Shown here piece by piece: positions 4,904 through 6,160 of a stretch of DNA of 6,160 nt. Made by a program: the position numbers and the translations under genes. The DNA is taken from assembly GCA_028699735.1 (NCBI GenBank), contig JAQVUB010000170.1:1-6160 (forward strand), given 5' to 3'. The notes beneath the pieces are model-generated. The model saw nothing but the letters and a program-made list of their open reading frames with translations, did not search any database and was not told the DNA's origin. The stretch comes from Lentisphaeria bacterium. Its GTDB lineage: Bacteria > Verrucomicrobiota > Lentisphaeria > Oligosphaerales > Oligosphaeraceae. How positions within the stretch are numbered: the first letter of the stretch is position 1; each line of letters begins with the position of its first letter.

Positions 4904-6052
4904 ATGGAAAAAATAAAATTTGCAGTCGTTGGGCTGGGGCATCGTGGGCGGCATATGGCTCGCCTTGCGGCGGAAGCTTTTGGCTGTACGGAATTCATCG
5001 CGGCCTGCGATATTGATCCGTTGCTTTGGAGCGAAACCCAGTGGTTGCAGGACAAGCCGCTCAAAGAAATCTTTCCCGGGGTCAAGTTCTATACCGATTA
5101 TTCCGAAATGCTGGAAAATCATGAACTGGATCTGGTTCTGGTGGAAACCGGTGCGGACGTCCATGCTGACTTCTGTATCATGTCGCTGAACAAAAACATC
5201 AACGTTTTTTCCGACATCCCTTCCGTTGCAAATCTGGACGAGGCGAAGCGCCTGTGGACCGCCGAACAGAATTCCAAAGCCAAACTCATGACCGGCGCCA
5301 ACCCCAACGAATGGGGTTTCGTCAACACGCTGGTGGACCTTTACAAAAAAGGACTGCTCGGCGAACCGTATTACATGGAAGCGGAATACATTCACGCCAC
5401 TCGGCTCCCCGCAGACTCCAATCCGCTGATCGTACACAGCCCATGGCGGAAAACTCTGCCGCCGATCCGCTACTGTACCCATTCGCTTGGGCCTCTGCTC
5501 CGGATCATGAAGGAAGTGCTCCGATATGCGATCTGCGTCGGTACTGGTATGCACATCGACCCTGAATCGGGGAAAGATGACATGCAGGCGGCTTTGTTCC
5601 AGACGGCATCCGGAGTCACCATACGCCTGCTCCGGAATGGCCGCTGTCGTGCATTCTTCGGACATCACTCCTATCGGGTTTTCGGAACAAAAGGATATTT
5701 TGAGCGGATCGACTCCCGAGGCAAAACCCCCGATGTAGTGCGTTTCCGTTCGGATGAATTTTACGGGGCGGACGCATTGACCGAATTGCCGGTCGGCATG
5801 ATGCCCAACGAATATGCGGATAATCCCAAAGCTGCCGGTCATGGCGGAGCGGATTATGCGCTTTTCGATCACCTTTTCGCAGCCATGCTTCGCGGCGATC
5901 AGGAATTCCCCATCTCTCTTCGTGATGGGCTGTGCATGACACTGCCCGGTATTTATGCAGCAAAGTCCGCCCAGCTGGGCGGGCAGAAACTCACGATACA
6001 CTATCCGTGGGAACCTGAATTTGTTTCCGATATCTCAATGATTGACCCGTAA
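4904..6052 (+). CDS. Gfo/Idh/MocA-family oxidoreductase
   Basis: This 382-aa protein is predicted to be a cytoplasmic NAD(P)-dependent dehydrogenase or NAD-using enzyme acting on a sugar, inositol or related substrate. The N-terminal Rossmann fold (about 1-122) starts with VVGLGHRGR (GxGxxG at Gly10, Gly12, Gly15), and an acidic residue after the second strand (Asp36) suggests NAD preference. The motif that is normally Glu-Lys-Pro reads Asp104-Ile105-Pro106, so the usual active-site Lys is missing. The C-terminal alpha/beta domain (about 125-370) includes Gly-Leu-Leu-Gly-Glu-Pro (150-155), a Tyr-Cys-Thr-His-Ser-Leu-Gly-Pro segment (His193) at the position of the family's catalytic His, and a His-Gly-Gly motif (313-315). 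The THxLGP and HGG segments recall GH109 NAD-dependent glycosidases, an alternative to simple dehydrogenase activity. It is transcribed divergently from the AraC regulator, and a micro-ORF follows 29 nt downstream. The superfamily is certain; the substrate is unknown. Confidence 0.93.
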   Translation: MEKIKFAVVGLGHRGRHMARLAAEAFGCTEFIAACDIDPLLWSETQWLQDKPLKEIFPGVKFYTDYSEMLENHELDLVLVETGADVHADFCIMSLNKNINVFSDIPSVANLDEAKRLWTAEQNSKAKLMTGANPNEWGFVNTLVDLYKKGLLGEPYYMEAEYIHATRLPADSNPLIVHSPWRKTLPPIRYCTHSLGPLLRIMKEVLRYAICVGTGMHIDPESGKDDMQAALFQTASGVTIRLLRNGRCRAFFGHHSYRVFGTKGYFERIDSRGKTPDVVRFRSDEFYGADALTELPVGMMPNEYADNPKAAGHGGADYALFDHLFAAMLRGDQEFPISLRDGLCMTLPGIYAAKSAQLGGQKLTIHYPWEPEFVSDISMIDP

Positions 6053-6081
6053 TATTTTCTGCTGAACAAAGGAGGACAGTC

Positions 6082-6144
6082 ATGGGTGGAAAATCAAAAG
6101 CAGCCAGTGCGGGCAAAAAGGGTGCAGTTCCCAAAAGTAGATAG
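6082..6144 (+). CDS. Putative 20-aa basic micropeptide
   Basis: An ATG at 6082 opens a 20-codon frame ending in TAG at 6142-6144, translating to MGGKSKAASAGKKGAVPKSR. GGAGG (6071-6075) sits six bases upstream, the best Shine-Dalgarno in the window. The peptide has five Lys, one Arg and no acidic residue (net charge about +6) and is rich in Gly, Ala and Ser, so it is probably unstructured and may bind nucleic acid or the ribosome. It lies 29 nt after the oxidoreductase stop with no terminator between, so it is probably co-transcribed. It could also be a leader peptide for a gene beyond the window edge, or the intact start of a gene cut by a nonsense mutation. I do not recognise a family. Confidence 0.5.
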   Translation: MGGKSKAASAGKKGAVPKSR

Positions 6145-6160
6145 CCCCAATCCAATAAGG

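Noticed and set aside
4853..6001. 382-codon minus-strand ORF opposite the oxidoreductase
   Set aside because: The sense strand carries unmistakable Rossmann and family motifs; the antisense translation has none.

Overview
The window looks like chromosomal DNA from an uncultured or gut/rumen-type member of the Planctomycetes-Verrucomicrobia-Lentisphaerae group, most plausibly Lentisphaerae (Victivallales-like). This is inference from three things: a valyl-tRNA synthetase whose HIGH box reads TLGH, an AraC regulator divergent from a Gfo/Idh/MocA oxidoreductase (a common accessory carbohydrate pairing in that group), and repeat-littered intergenic regions. No 16S or other phylogenetic marker is present, so the assignment is tentative.

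Layout. Positions 1-397 hold no convincing gene. They contain a 16-copy, 9-bp minisatellite (52-195), a second three-unit patch of the same repeat (293-318), and a bidirectional hairpin terminator (321-378). Positions 398-3321, all on the minus strand, form a two-gene housekeeping operon: valS (valyl-tRNA synthetase) followed within a few bases by a short NifU C-terminal-domain (Nfu-type) Fe-S protein, ending at the hairpin terminator. Positions 3322-3909 are a 588-bp non-coding stretch with several unexplained structures: a small inverted repeat in the valS leader, a long near-perfect inverted repeat with arms of about 41 bp (3537-3649), a GC-rich hairpin (3761-3781), and a three-unit 10-bp repeat abutting the araC stop (3873-3902).

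Positions 3910-6144 form an accessory module. A minus-strand AraC-family regulator and a plus-strand Gfo/Idh/MocA oxidoreductase diverge from a 121-bp region where two good sigma70-type promoters interleave. Right after the oxidoreductase comes a 20-residue, strongly basic micro-ORF (6082-6144) with a near-ideal Shine-Dalgarno. The simplest reading is that the AraC protein senses a sugar or related compound and controls the oxidoreductase, and possibly the micro-ORF, while limiting its own expression through the shared promoter region.

No new defence or mobile system can be demonstrated here. The most interesting leads are the long inverted repeat, the micro-ORF, the minisatellite family, the interleaved divergent promoters, and two active-site oddities: TLGH in ValRS and DIP in place of EKP in the oxidoreductase.
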